DNA from: Diplonema papillatum
Taxonomy: Eukaryota > Euglenozoa > Diplonemea > Diplonemida > Diplonemidae
Length of the DNA: 64,000 nucleotides
Direction: 5' to 3'
Assembly: GCA_030068145.1 (NCBI GenBank)
Contig: JAPJBO010000771.1
Location: 44,813-108,812 of the forward strand
A program made the translations under genes and the position numbers. The stretch's first letter is position 1, and the number at the start of each line of letters is the position of its first letter. The notes under the pieces are model-generated. The model was not told the origin of the DNA. It worked only from the letters and a program-made list of their open reading frames with translations, and made no database searches. Positions 22,041-32,082 of the stretch are shown one piece after another.

Positions 22041-23156
22041 TGGGCAGATGTTTTATGGCATAGTAAGATACTGGGCATGTGGGGTATGGGACCCATATCC
22101 CCCCAGAAACCATTTTTTCGAGCCGGTTTTGGGGCCAAATGCCCTCGGAGAGCCTTTTTCTGAGCGCAAAACTCTGTTTCTGTGGGTTTCGAGGCCCCGC
22201 ACGGTGCACTCCAGCATCGTGTGGGGGTGTTAAATGTGCGGCCAAAGTGTCGGGCGTGGGCACACCTGCTAGATCCAGTGTGCCACACCCACGAATCCAG
22301 CGTGAAATCCACTGACACCCAAAAATCCAGTGCGGAATCCAGTGTGACACCCGCAAATCCAGTGTGAAACCCACTGTACACCAGCTAAAACAGTTCCCCA
22401 AGTTGGATCGAGTCACCTGTCGTCCAACGCAAATCAATCATCAAGGAGGCGAGGCCCCTGGTTGTTAAAAAAGCTGACCCCAGGTTCTTCTGGCAGTATT
22501 GGCAACTTTTATTGGCAGAAATCGGCTTGTCGGATCGAAAGAAGTGAGTTTGCTGCTGGTAACCTCACGAAGGCGATGGTTAATCGTGTTCCCTTCTGCA
22601 GGTGTCGCACACGTCCGGCCAGGTGTTCGAACCGGGCACCACGTAGCTGGCGGTACGTGGTGTACGACACCTTTGCCGTTAGTTGGCCTTCTTCGTCCAC
22701 CAACCTGTGCTAGAAGGATTTGTGCGACGAACGTCTTGTGCACGACAGCTTTTCCGTGACCCACGACGTCGGTGGTTGCCTCCACGAGATCGTCAAATGC
22801 CTGCTGCCTCATGGGTCACCTTTGTCGGTCGCCCTCTGTACAGAGACCCCGGGCGCAATCGGGTCAACTCCTGCAGCTTTCATCAGAAAGGCTCTCGTCG
22901 CTCTAAAGTGTCTCCGCATGGAGCCCTGTGACATATCGTACTTCATGTGCGTCTTGCCTTGCAAATTTTTGAGCCAATTCTTCGAACGAAACGCATTTAC
23001 GAGTCACGCATTCTGAGAACAGAGTTAAGTTCCGCTCAGAAAAAGGTTCTCCGAGCATTGGACCCCAAAATCGGCCCGAAAACATGGTTTCTGGGGGGGT
23101 ATGGGTCCTATACCCCACATGCCCAGTATCTGACTATACCAGAAAACATCTGCCCA
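22041..23156. mobile_element. 1.1-kb element with ~140-bp terminal inverted repeats
   Basis: The plus-strand arm from 22041 (TGGGCAGATGTTTTATGGCA and onward) is matched by the reverse complement of the right arm ending at 23156 (TGGGCAGATGTTTTCTGGTA), with roughly 85-90% identity by eye over about 140 bases. The interior has short tandem AATCCAGTGTGAAACCC-type units (22275-22380) and a minus-strand coding-like remnant. The left end interrupts the broken Cys-rich element exactly where the 58.7-kb copy continues uninterrupted. No target duplication was seen, because the right flank is a C-run beside the next transposon. Confidence 0.6.
22465..22990 (-). pseudogene. Coding-like remnant inside inverted-repeat element
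   Basis: Minus-strand frames read MSQGSMRRHFRATRAFLMKA, then MRQQAFDDLVEATTDVVGHG, then VDEEGQLTAKVSYTTYRQLR, in successive frames with stops between them. The composition looks protein-like but two frame changes are needed. No domain is recognised. It may be the decayed cargo or transposase of the surrounding inverted-repeat element. Confidence 0.35.
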
Positions 23157-23204
23157 ACCCCCCCCCCCAGTGCTGATGCTACACGGTGCAGTAGTAAAGG
23201 CTTT

Positions 23205-23335
23205 CACTAGTAAATTTACTAGTGGTTTTACAAGTGAAAATGGTTTACAAGTGCCACTAGTAAATTTTACAAGTGCACTTGTAAAATTTACAAGTGCACT
23301 AATAAATTTTACAAGTGCACTAGTAAAATTTACAA
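23205..23335. repeat. Left subterminal repeat array of the transposon
   Basis: There are about six variants of ACTAGTAAATTTACAAGTGCAC-like units in alternating orientation. Such palindromic subterminal clusters are typical binding sites for transposase DNA-binding domains. The right-end array at 27510-27660 carries the same units. Confidence 0.75.
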
Positions 23336-23651
23336 GTGATTTCAGGTGTTTTGGCAGGTGTTTTGGGATGCAAAGTAAGAAAAATGGGGCAGGAAGAGCA
23401 CGCATTCAAGTTTCAGCGTTTTTTTTAGCCACATGCAATGTGTGAGGAAACCGAACCGCCCAAGTAGGACCTTCTGATCATGATCATCTGCCAAATTTTC
23501 CACCTGAAACCAGTCCAGTATTGGGGCTCAGGGTAGTGCGGTCACTCATTGAAAAAGCTGGGCTAGGATATAGTACAGAGCGAAGTGCGGCAATAAGCAG
23601 AAGTACAAAGCTGGGAATACCATGGTGATTGCAAAGCAAAGCAGAGCTTAC

Positions 23652-25499
23652 TCATCTGTGGACCTCGCGCATGTGGGAATCTTTGAGGCGTCCGTTGCCG
23701 AACTTTTTCATGCACAGTGGACATGTGAGCTTCGTGAGCTTCTCTGCATGAGTGTAGAGCAGATGTTGACTCAACCCACTCTTGCGGGTCGTTTTGTGGC
23801 AGGCTGGACAGTTTGTTGTGCATTCACAAGTAACTTTGGGGCGGTGCTGTGAGTCGTAGTGGGCGAACAGGCCCTCGACTCGAGGGAAGCATTTTTCACA
23901 CATGATGCACTGGTGCTCGGCAGCCTCGTCCTCGCTGCTGTCTTTGGAGACGTCGTCATCATCATCGGCATCGGGCAGGTTCGCGTGCCATGGTGTCTCA
24001 CGGCAAAAGCAGATCTTCAGCAACTCACCTTCGCAATCTGGAAGGCTACGGAACTTCTGTCCCCATCCACTTTTCCGGCACACGTGGTCACTCAAACCGG
24101 CATGATGGAGGCGTGCTTCCAAGCTCTCGGCGGCTTTCTTCCAGACTGCACATTTGTTTGTGATGCACTTGCAGAGGAAGATGGTATCGTACCGATACAG
24201 ATGTGGCAAGCGCTCACGGTATGCTGGCGCGAGGTCGGGCATACTTCGTTTTTTGGAGCCTGCTTCCTTGAGATGCTTCGTCTGTAGTTCGAAGGACTGG
24301 AAATCCCGCTCCATCGTTGCTTGCGACGTGCAGGAAACCCACCTCTTGCGCTCACCGTTGCACTGTTCGAAGAGTTCATCAGACAGGATGAGCCGATGCG
24401 CGTCTTCGGCGTCAAACCAGTGCTCGAGACTATGCGCGTAGGCAGACCGCGTCACTCCAGGGTTTCCCCACTCCAAGGCAAACATGAGCACGTGGTAGCT
24501 CAAGACAGCATACAAGAAGTCCTTGCGATAGGAATCCTTGTCTTCTGAGCAGTAGAATCGGACGGGTATGTCCTGGTACCGGAAATAGATGAGTACATCC
24601 ATTGCACGACACAACACACTCTGGTTACCTTGTGTTTGGCTGAGGAGGTTGCGAAGGATATCTCGTGCTTGCGTGCCCGTCATATTTCCGTTCGTGGTCC
24701 CAAGGACCTCCTCTTCGGCCCGAGTAGCATTCGGCAGCGTTCGGAGAATGAGCCGGATGATTCCCTTCACATCGTGCAGGACAGGCGTCACAGTGTACGC
24801 TGGTTGCATTAAACGCGAAGCAATGTTGCAATGGAAGCCTCTCGCATCCATTTCTTGGAGACTGAGCCGTGGACAAGAGTGCAGATGTTCGAGTCGTTCG
24901 TCGATGGGTGTGGCACAGAACGCGCTTCTGTGACCGCTTCCGCCAACACCTCGAAATAATGACCATAATTCGGCGTGGTCACCACCAAAAAGGAATTTTC
25001 GCAGTGGGATGCAAAATTCCTTCTTGACGAAGGTACTTTCCTGTATGGCAGTCAACTGTGGCAGGCAGTGGAAGATCCACCATCCGTGGAAGTCAGGCTT
25101 CGGCCTGTCGCACACAGTGAGAAACCGCGTTGCCTTGATACCCCCTGTCAGCCCAATGGCAAGTCGCTGCCTTGCTGCTCCACGGAATGCGTTTCCCGGC
25201 TTGTACCCGTCTGCCGTTATCAGCACTGCAGGCGGGCACTCGTGCAACGCAAAAGGAAACTTGGAGAGTAGGAACTCCATGGACTTCCACATGTTGCCCA
25301 AATGATCCTCGGCCATGGCCTTGAACCTCGCTTCCTTCCCAGTGAGGGTTTTTTGCGACAGGCCCATTGAAAGACCTAGCGCTTCCTTGACGAGCGAACC
25401 AAGAACAGCACATTGTCGCATAGACATGCCAAGGTCCATCCTATTTGCTGCGATTACGTCGCCGATGGCCCGCGCCGTCGATGCATGATATTGATTCAT
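23652..25499 (-). CDS. Candidate transposase with C-terminal C2H2 fingers
   Basis: From the ATG at 25499 this gives 615 residues; the frame is open to 25607 without an ATG, so an upstream exon is possible. Two acidic motifs typical of DDE-like cores are visible. ITADGYKPGNAF has Asp at about residue 97, and KFLFGGDHAELWSLFRG has Asp at about residue 174, followed by a Cys in AFC; a third acidic residue could not be assigned. The C-terminal 90 residues hold three C2H2-like fingers (CIMCEKCF through HYDSQH; CPACHKT through HLLYTH; CPLCMKKF through HMREVH), preceded by an Asp-rich linker. It lies inside matched terminal inverted repeats together with a second ORF. The catalytic assignment is inference; the zinc fingers are seen directly. 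Confidence 0.65.
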   Translation of the reverse strand: MNQYHASTARAIGDVIAANRMDLGMSMRQCAVLGSLVKEALGLSMGLSQKTLTGKEARFKAMAEDHLGNMWKSMEFLLSKFPFALHECPPAVLITADGYKPGNAFRGAARQRLAIGLTGGIKATRFLTVCDRPKPDFHGWWIFHCLPQLTAIQESTFVKKEFCIPLRKFLFGGDHAELWSLFRGVGGSGHRSAFCATPIDERLEHLHSCPRLSLQEMDARGFHCNIASRLMQPAYTVTPVLHDVKGIIRLILRTLPNATRAEEEVLGTTNGNMTGTQARDILRNLLSQTQGNQSVLCRAMDVLIYFRYQDIPVRFYCSEDKDSYRKDFLYAVLSYHVLMFALEWGNPGVTRSAYAHSLEHWFDAEDAHRLILSDELFEQCNGERKRWVSCTSQATMERDFQSFELQTKHLKEAGSKKRSMPDLAPAYRERLPHLYRYDTIFLCKCITNKCAVWKKAAESLEARLHHAGLSDHVCRKSGWGQKFRSLPDCEGELLKICFCRETPWHANLPDADDDDDVSKDSSEDEAAEHQCIMCEKCFPRVEGLFAHYDSQHRPKVTCECTTNCPACHKTTRKSGLSQHLLYTHAEKLTKLTCPLCMKKFGNGRLKDSHMREVHR

Positions 25500-26162
25500 T
25501 CTATGATTTTCCTGAGGCAATTGTCCTTCTTGTTCAATCCCAGAGTAGTGCGAGCCTGTCGTCAGGAGTAGTGCGCCGAGAGGGAGACATGTGGCAGCAA
25601 AGGCCAACCCCAGAGACGCGATGCGTTATGAGCTGGTACAAATGGACGATTGGTGTAGCCGATTCCCGGCTCCTTGCTGTCGTGCTGCGGACTACCTAAC
25701 AGGTATAACTGTAAGAGTGACGAAAGATGGAAACCAACTTTGTTGTTCATGATTCAGGGAGGTTGACAAAAAAAAAAAACGGGGTGCCCCTATGGGCTCA
25801 AGAAACAGAGACTCGAGCCTACCGGTTCTACGATTTGACGAACCGGAATTTGTGTGGGCTTTTGAGAACATTGCAAATAACTCATAATGACCGGTTCCAG
25901 AAATTGAGAGCACCTGCAAAATCTAAGTACCACTTGTTGGAAGTGCATTATGCGACACATCCCCGTTCTCCTCCATTTGTGGATCGGAAACAAAACGTGC
26001 TTAGGGCAAAACCTTGCTCGAAGTGCAGAAAGCTTGCCAGAACTGCATGCATGTGAGATGCATCGGACTGCACAAACTAAAACTCAACCTTTTAAAGTCC
26101 CTGGCGGGAAGAGAGAAACTGAGGGAATAAAAGAGACGCCAGTGCTACGGAAGGTGGAAAGG

Positions 26163-27161
26163 CTAGATCTCACCCCGGAATACTACAGAGTCATCGTCAG
26201 ATTCACTTTGCTGCACATCCGCCTCGGAATCACCGTCTTCGACAACCGGGATCCTCTCAGGGTCAGCTGCTTCCCCTTTGATGGACGTCTTCCACGACCT
26301 TTGCACAACCCTGGCACCAGCGTGAACTTTTGGATTGGCCAGGGGTATGTTTACTTGAGTAACACCGCCGCTCGCCTCAACCAAAATCTCCTGACCATGC
26401 TGGATCGCTTGGGCGGGGGGAACTTCGTACGTACCACAGTATTCTCCAACTGCGAAGTTGCGTGAGACCATTTCACGAAGGAACGTGAACTCCAGCGTGT
26501 TACCGCACAGCTTTGGTTCCTTGCCATCTGGAATGATGGTGCATCCGTTTTCTATAACGATACACCAATATCGTCCAGGACGTTCTTCTTTTTCCGAGAA
26601 AACTCGCTCACCCAGCACCGTTATCTCCGGCCACCTTTGAGTATGTGCAGCCCTGCCCCGCGATGAAGGTGACTTGGTCACCATGCTGTCGTTCGCGCAA
26701 GCCTTGTACAGCTGCGTCATATCACATTCTTCGAGGTTTATCTGGCTTGCCTGCGTGAGCCTCTTGAAAGCTTCGGTGGCCCTCGCGCCCGGTGTGGGGA
26801 GAGACCTCAACGCAATGCCACAAAACGCAAGCTCCGTGTTTGCGTTTCTTCTGATTGCGTAGAGGTCCCTGTCACCGACCTCCGCCAGGTTCTTAGGCGT
26901 AGCCATGCCTTTGAACTTCGTCGAGATGCTCTTGCTGATCATCCCATTTCGGGTGCCGAACGAAATGCCCAGAATCTTTCCGACCAGGACCTTCAGCGGT
27001 CCGTGAAGAACCTCCTTGTCCGCCTTCTTCACGCAGTACAACTCGACGAAGTCAGCAATACACTGACCCACCTGCTTCGACTCTTCTGCTGCCAGTTGTG
27101 CAGATTCTGTCCTGCGCTTCTTGGAAGAAGGCGTTGTCGGCGACGGGGCGGCTTTGCTCAT
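26163..27161 (-). CDS. Second transposon ORF, possible DNA-binding accessory protein
   Basis: 332 residues from an ATG. The N-terminus is Ser/Pro-rich with a nuclear-localisation-like SSKKRRTE. The central part is helical and basic (GTRNGMISKSISTKFKGM), and the last 40 residues are strongly acidic (DGDSEADVQQSESDDDS). No family is recognised. It is upstream of the candidate transposase on the same strand, about 660 bases away, within the same inverted repeats. That arrangement is consistent with an accessory protein of a two-gene transposon, but function is not shown by the sequence. Confidence 0.6.
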   Translation of the reverse strand: MSKAAPSPTTPSSKKRRTESAQLAAEESKQVGQCIADFVELYCVKKADKEVLHGPLKVLVGKILGISFGTRNGMISKSISTKFKGMATPKNLAEVGDRDLYAIRRNANTELAFCGIALRSLPTPGARATEAFKRLTQASQINLEECDMTQLYKACANDSMVTKSPSSRGRAAHTQRWPEITVLGERVFSEKEERPGRYWCIVIENGCTIIPDGKEPKLCGNTLEFTFLREMVSRNFAVGEYCGTYEVPPAQAIQHGQEILVEASGGVTQVNIPLANPKVHAGARVVQRSWKTSIKGEAADPERIPVVEDGDSEADVQQSESDDDSVVFRGEI

Positions 27162-27509
27162 TTGTGGATTTCTTTTTGGATTTGGATCAGGGAATTCAAT
27201 GGGAAATCAGGGTGCTGGGTATTTCACAAATGCGTGGGGTTGATCAATTTTTACTGAGATCGTGCTTTCCCAGTCTGGAATGGAGCAGTGGGCCGGCGTC
27301 CCATACCAAACCTTGGGTGCATGCAGGACAACAACTAAGTGTCGTGAATTCGATATGAACACAACCGCTACTTGTGGCATGGCACAGGCACAACGAGCGC
27401 TGCGCACAATAAGCAGGTCACCCCACCTGCCTCCAGTGGGTGACCCTTGCGCGAGCCCCCTTAAAAATTACTGTTCTTCCCAAAAACACCTCGAAATCTC
27501 AACAGTTCC

Positions 27510-27660
27510 CTAGTAAAATTTACAAGTGCACTTGTAAAATTTACAAGTGCACTTGTAAATTTTACTAGTGCACTTGTAAATTTTACTAGTGCACTTGTAA
27601 ATTTTACTAGTAAAAGTGTAAATTTTACTAGTAAAATTTTTTACTAGTAAATTTACTAGT
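27510..27660. repeat. Right subterminal repeat array of the transposon
   Basis: Alternating TTTACAAGTGCACTTGTAAA and TTTTACTAGTGCACTTGTAA units form a denser array than at the left end, with extra ACTAGTAAA copies near the terminus. Confidence 0.75.
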
Positions 27661-27744
27661 AAAAGGGTCATTTTACAAGTTTACTACTGCACCGTGTAAG
27701 GCCCCTAAACTCGGCATCGTTGTCAGCCGGACGGCAACGGGGGG

Positions 27745-27774
27745 TGGGTCCCCCCCCCCCCCCCCCCCCCCCCC
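27745..27774 (+). repeat. C homopolymer of about 30 bases
   Basis: An uninterrupted C run follows GGGGGGTGGGT. It is one of several long C or G runs in the window (also near 21222, 23158 and 29930). Confidence 0.8.
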
Positions 27775-28254
27775 AGGGCCTGTGTGCAGCAGGGTGGTGA
27801 CCGCTCCAAGGTGGTTTCCTCAGCAGCGACCAAGAAAAAAAAATTTTTTTTTGGCCCAAATCCTCCCAAAAAACATGGATTGACAAACTCCTTTTCAGAA
27901 GTTGTATTTGCCCATTTTTTTCACATCTTGAAGAAAAAAAAAAGATCTTGAAAATTTGTAAAAAACCTGGTAGGGGGAAGGTAGTAGTGCAGTTTCGGTG
28001 CTTTAATGGTTGCTCACACGGCCAACAAAGCTGGGTGAGGGCTCCGCAAACGCAGTGAGAAGAAGCGGCGGACACCCGCCGACATGGCACGACCGGACAA
28101 CAACGTTCACCCGTGAGCCGCCCCCGCAGCTCGACCCATCTGCTGTTACGTAGACACCGACTATGTGCACAGTGCGTTGCTCAGGGTAGTAATGAACAGA
28201 CGGAACGCTCGGATGGAATGATGCAAGTGCGTAAACACCACAGGAGAAAAAGTA

Positions 28255-28480
28255 CATGTGCGCCGGTAAGGCGAGACTAAAGGCATCAGTTAAAGTTCGG
28301 GAAACCGTAAAGTTCGGGCGAAGCAAAGTTCGGGCGATGCTAAGTTCTGGACCAGAATCTGGTAGACTGACTCAAATTACCCAAGGGGACCCAAGAGCCA
28401 CGATATTGAGAAACTGGGCAAAAAAACGCAAATGTCGGGCACATTAGACCCCGAAACCCAAACTGCTGCCTCTACGCGCA
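28255..28480 (-). mobile_element. tRNA-headed SINE-like element, 5-prime-truncated copy
   Basis: Read on the minus strand, the body segments (TGCCCGACATTTGCGTTTTT, CAGTTTCTCAATATCG) lead into a short minisatellite of GAACTTTGCTTCGCCC-type units and the terminal segment near 28260. The head is missing. Confidence 0.55.
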
Positions 28481-28584
28481 AAGCGCAGCACATTTTAGAG
28501 TGAAAGTTCGCTTGAAACTCCGGGGCACTTTTTATAGCGTCATTTCAACGGTCTCCATAACAGGAAGTTTTCTCCCTGGAAATG

Positions 28585-28690
28585 ACACCGTGATGGCAGA
28601 GTGAACAGCGCAAGCCTTCACGGCTGGAGGTCCCGGGTTCGAACCCGGGCGAGGCACTTTTCCGGTCGACAATGATTTACGGAGTTTGTA
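28585..28690 (+). mobile_element. tRNA-headed SINE-like element, copy 4 (head only)
   Basis: The A box is TGGCAGAGTGAACAG near 28594 and the B box GGTTCGAACCC at 28636-28646. It is followed by GCACTTTTCCGGTCGACAAT, the start of the family body, after which it merges into the minisatellite of the opposing copy 5. Confidence 0.65.
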
Positions 28691-29010
28691 AAGTTCGGAA
28701 AGCAGCAAAGTTCGGGCGAAACCAAGTTGCTAAGTTGTGGTGATGCAAAAGCAAAGTTCGGGCGAAGCTAACTTCTGGTGAAGCAAAGTTCGGGCGATGC
28801 TCAGTTCTGGTAGACTGACTCACGTTACCCAAAGGGACCCAACTACCGCGAGTTATTGAGAAACTCTGCAAAAAACGCAAATTTCGGGCATGATAGACCC
28901 CGAAAACCAACAACCCCCGAAAATCATTTTCGACCGGAAAAGTGCGTCCTCGGCCGGGTTCGAACCCGGGCCTTCAGGCCTGAATTGTGCGGCAGAGCTA
29001 TTAGCATATC
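28691..29010 (-). mobile_element. tRNA-headed SINE-like element, copy 5
   Basis: On the minus strand, a decayed A-box region near 29003-28990 and a perfect GGTTCGAACCC B box at about 28967-28957 are followed by GCACTTTTCCGGTCGAAAAT. The body continues through TGCCCGAAATTTGCGTTTTT and AGAGTTTCTCAATAACTCG, then minisatellite units down to about 28691. It is tail-to-tail with copy 4. Confidence 0.65.
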
Positions 29011-29137
29011 CTCGTCTCGGAATGTCCGATTCCACTGATTCCGACTCACTGATTCGAAATCCGCTGGCTCCGTGGCAACAACAGATTTCGTCGCGGACCC
29101 GGAGCCCGATCACGAGCCTGAGGCTCGTGCAAGCCCG

Positions 29138-29539
29138 ATGAATCTTGAGGACCGTAACCTCGATGAGATGCCGGAGGCCGCAAAGCTCTTTTATGGCAAA
29201 ACCCATCGCATGTATATGCGAAGGGGTAAGAAGCAGTGTCTGCAGGATGCTCTGACACGTGCTTTAGTCACAAAGAAGTGGAGTGACACTGCATCGGAGG
29301 TAGCAGACAAACTTGCCCGTTTCGAAATGAAGCGGAAACGCGAGCAGGGTGGAGAGAGCAGCGTGTGTGTCGAATCAACCCAAGCTGAGAAGCGTTGTCG
29401 GCTTGTTCAGTCTGTTGCCTTACCTACATGTGAAACTGGACTAGGTTATAGTCTACCAGAGCCGAAAAAGGATTCCGGGTGCTACGGTGGCCGTGCACGT
29501 TCTTGGGCGCGTGCCTCGTGTTGGGCGGGTGTTTTGTAA
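29138..29539 (+). CDS. Hypothetical small protein
   Basis: 133 residues from the ATG at 29138; the frame is open from 29072 at a GTG. The first two thirds have a natural protein composition with a basic helical segment (THRMYMRRGKKQCLQDALTR) and an amphipathic helix (TASEVADKLARFEMKRKREQ). The last 30 residues look less convincing and may run past a splice site. No domain is recognised. It lies immediately downstream of a tRNA-headed repeat on the opposite strand. It could be a real small gene, an exon of a larger one, or chance. Confidence 0.35.
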   Translation: MNLEDRNLDEMPEAAKLFYGKTHRMYMRRGKKQCLQDALTRALVTKKWSDTASEVADKLARFEMKRKREQGGESSVCVESTQAEKRCRLVQSVALPTCETGLGYSLPEPKKDSGCYGGRARSWARASCWAGVL

Positions 29540-29924
29540 CCCGTGAAGTTCTTTTCTGGTGCAATCTGACGAGACTGGCGCAATTCACCTCAAAAAGGAC
29601 CACACACCCCCACTCACAAGGACAACGCACAGTCACTATTTTTTACAAAAAATCAAGATCTTTCTTTTTTCTTTTTTACACAAAGATGTAAAAAAGAAGT
29701 AGTTAATTTTGAAAAACATGTGGAAAAGTGCAAAGATCTTTGTAAATCCATGAAAAAAGCACTCGAAAAAAAAGATTTTTGACCCACTTTTTCCACCACT
29801 TCACCTCCACCACCAAGGTGGGTCCACAGTAGGTCCACAGTGGGTTGCACCAGGAGGGGGGGGGGGTAACCACCCCCACCCAGGGTTAGCAACTTCGTTT
29901 TGGGTCTCAGGCTTAGTATCAGCA

Positions 29925-30092
29925 CTGCCCCCCCCCCCCCCCCCCCTTTTGGCATCATCTCATATCTTGAAGAATCTTTCGTAACTATGCTCTACAACTT
30001 TTCACATAAGTGAAAAGTTGCAACCAGTGCTCGTCGTTCGGGACCAGATGGGGGACGACTGGGTCTGCCCGGTTTACACGTGACTGCTGCAG
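29925..30092 (-). repeat. Dispersed repeat with homopolymer; related to 59.1-59.33 kb
   Basis: A C-run and TTTTGGCATCATCTCATATC are followed by a TCTACAACTTTTCACATAAG stretch. GTGCTCGTCGTTCGGGACCA and onward to GGTTTACACGTGA (30026-30083) is nearly identical to 59274-59332, where the sequence is interrupted by the recombinase retroelement. This copy is therefore an uninterrupted counterpart of that insertion site. Confidence 0.65.
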
Positions 30093-30838
30093 CGTGGTCA
30101 GAAGTGGGAAGGTCATCGGGAGATGGCGGGCGCGAATACTGCTTGGAATTGAAGAGTTTGGCATAAGGATGGCAAACTCGTGGTACCGAAGGTTGCAACC
30201 GCAAACAGGAGTCAGATGATGGTTGAATCTGCACTCATGCACAAGACGCGTCCTGTTCCAGACTCCTCCCTGTGCCCAAGGACTCAAAGGCAGGTTTTCC
30301 AGCAACTGCTGGTTCGCCTTGAGCCCCTCCGAATCCGCAGGCTGCAGGGTATGCCTCAACAACTGCCTAGGAGTCCAAGCTACAGTTGGTAGATGCATCC
30401 GAGTTCTCTCGCACGGTGTTAAGAAACGCCCTGCGAGCTGTCGAGGTGGCCAAGGAAGAGGATCGGAGGAGGAGGAACACGGACGGCTCAAGAGAGCCGC
30501 GTCCGAAGCACACTAGCAAACCTACCTGCACACCTCACCCACTTGCCCGCCCATCCACCCACCCGTCTACCCAACTACCCACCTGTTCATCCATCCACCG
30601 ACCTGCCCACCCCCATCCACCTGTCCACTCAACTACCAACCTGTACACCTGCCCACCCACCGGCAGCCCCACTTTTCCCCACAATAATCGGGCTGAGTAT
30701 CGGAGAGTTTCGGGGAAGTGTCGGGGAGTTTCGGGGAATTTACCAGGAGCCCGGACCAGGTGGAATCTCCAAAAACAATACACTTTTTTCATACAGAAAA
30801 GTTCCAGGTACTTTTTTTCTCGTGCAAAGGGTACCAGG

Positions 30839-31105
30839 GAAAGCCTGCTACACGGGAGCCAAGCTTCACGTGTTCGGCGGTACTGCAGAGCCACGGGCCT
30901 ACGGGTCAAGTGGCGACCGATTTCCCAAACTAAAGCATCAAGGCTTGGCGCACCTTGGGGCTTGGCGCTCGTGCTGAACACAAGCTCGTCGAGACGGCTA
31001 GCCACAGGGCAGAGCGGACGGTTGTGGCACTGTGCTGCCTCCGACTCAAGCTTTGCAAGCTGTGGTTGACCGTCACGTTCCTGGACCCGGAGCGGCCTTT
31101 TTCTT
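30839..31105 (+). repeat. Dispersed repeat, pair with 42443-42685
   Basis: Shared segments include AAGCTTCACGTGT, CAGAGCCACGG, CTTGGCGCTCGTGCTGAACA with its counterpart CTTGGCACTTGCGCTGAACA, ACTGTGCTGCCTC with ACTGTGCTACCTC, and CCCGGAGCG before a T-rich end. Divergence is considerable, suggesting an old copy pair. No coding frame is conserved. Confidence 0.6.
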
Positions 31106-31358
31106 TTTCTTTTTCTTTTCTTCTTCTTCATACAGAAAAGTGGGGTTGGCTCGAACAGTGGATATTCAGATTGCACATTCATCGACCTCTAGTCTCGAAA
31201 CATGTGTATTTCGAGTTTCAAGCGCTTTTAAAGTTTACATTCGCTTGAAGTTTCGGCATTTCAGGAAGTCGCCGCGGGGTGACCTGGGTTATTTTTCGAA
31301 GATCGTGGGAGCTCGTGAACTACAAAGACAGGTGGAGCAGTTTAGTGCATTCGGATGA

Positions 31359-32082
31359 CTACACACCTGATACGTTTGAGGTTGTCCCTGTGCTTCGTAT
31401 TGATTGGACGGGTTCATCCTGCTTCTGCACGTCGTCTCTTCGGACAGTAGACGCCTGACTGGCTGGGCCCCTAGCTGCTCCACCAGCATGCCGTTCCTCG
31501 CTTTCTTCGTATTCCTCATACTCTTCATCTTCCTCTTCGTATTCAGCGACCGGGTTGCCGGGCGGGGCCGCGAAGTCAGAAGGCTTCACTTCTGATTGGG
31601 TTAAACCCCCTAGCGGCGTCTCCACCTGCACGGCCTGCAAGGTCCCCGAAAGCTGCTGTTTGTCTGCGGGTGCGGGTTTGTTGTATCATGTTGTTTGTTT
31701 GCAAGGTTCAGCTGTGTACGTGTTATGTAGTCGGGCTGGGGGTGGTGGCGCCCCTGCAGGTCCAAGTCCCGATCCCGAAATCTTCTCAGCTTGAGGCAGG
31801 ATGCCCACTCCGTTGCTTTCCGCTGGGCACTTGGTTCACAACGTTTGCGTGCCACGCAATGCCGTTGCGGAACACCGTGAGAAAGTTGGAGAAACAGTCT
31901 TAAAAACAAAAAAGAAGCAGCCTACAAACGGATTGGCTCACACCTACAGCAGCCACCCTCTTATCAGCGGCCCGAGCATCGCTTGCTGCGGAGGAGGCAG
32001 TTTCCGGCGCTTCTTCAGAGTACGAACTCCCTTCGGAGGTTGCCTGCGGGGCAGCTGGCTGGACCCCGGGCTTCTTGCTCAT
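31359..32082 (-). CDS. Small acidic two-exon protein
   Basis: Exon 1 is 32082-31944 and exon 2 is 31663-31359; the donor is AG|GTGTGA, the acceptor CCGCAG, and the phase-1 join is consistent, giving 147 residues. The N-terminus (MSKKPGVQPAAPQATSEGSS) is Ala/Ser-rich. The centre has an extremely acidic Glu/Tyr run (EEEDEEYEEYEESEERH), and the C-terminus is Ser/Thr-rich. No domain is recognised; such proteins are typically disordered. The intron of 280 bases has a weak pyrimidine tract, so the exact acceptor is less certain than the coding nature of the two pieces. Confidence 0.5.

Larger units (their letters stand above)
23182..27696 (-). mobile_element. Autonomous-looking 4.5-kb DNA transposon, TA target duplication
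   Basis: Terminal inverted repeats CACGGTGCAGTAGTAAA (23182-23198 and, inverted, 27680-27696) are flanked on both sides by TA (23180-23181 and 27697-27698). Just inside each end lie clusters of a palindromic unit around TTTACAAGTGCACTTGTAAA with ACTAGTAAA variants (23205-23335 and 27510-27660). Two large minus-strand ORFs fill the interior. The CACGG terminus recalls CACTA-type ends, but a 2-bp TA duplication is not the usual 3-bp footprint of that group, so the superfamily is left open. Confidence 0.8.

Noticed and set aside
29985-30491. 168-codon minus-strand ORF
   Set aside because: Most of it lies in a dispersed repeat shared with 59.27 kb and it lacks any domain.
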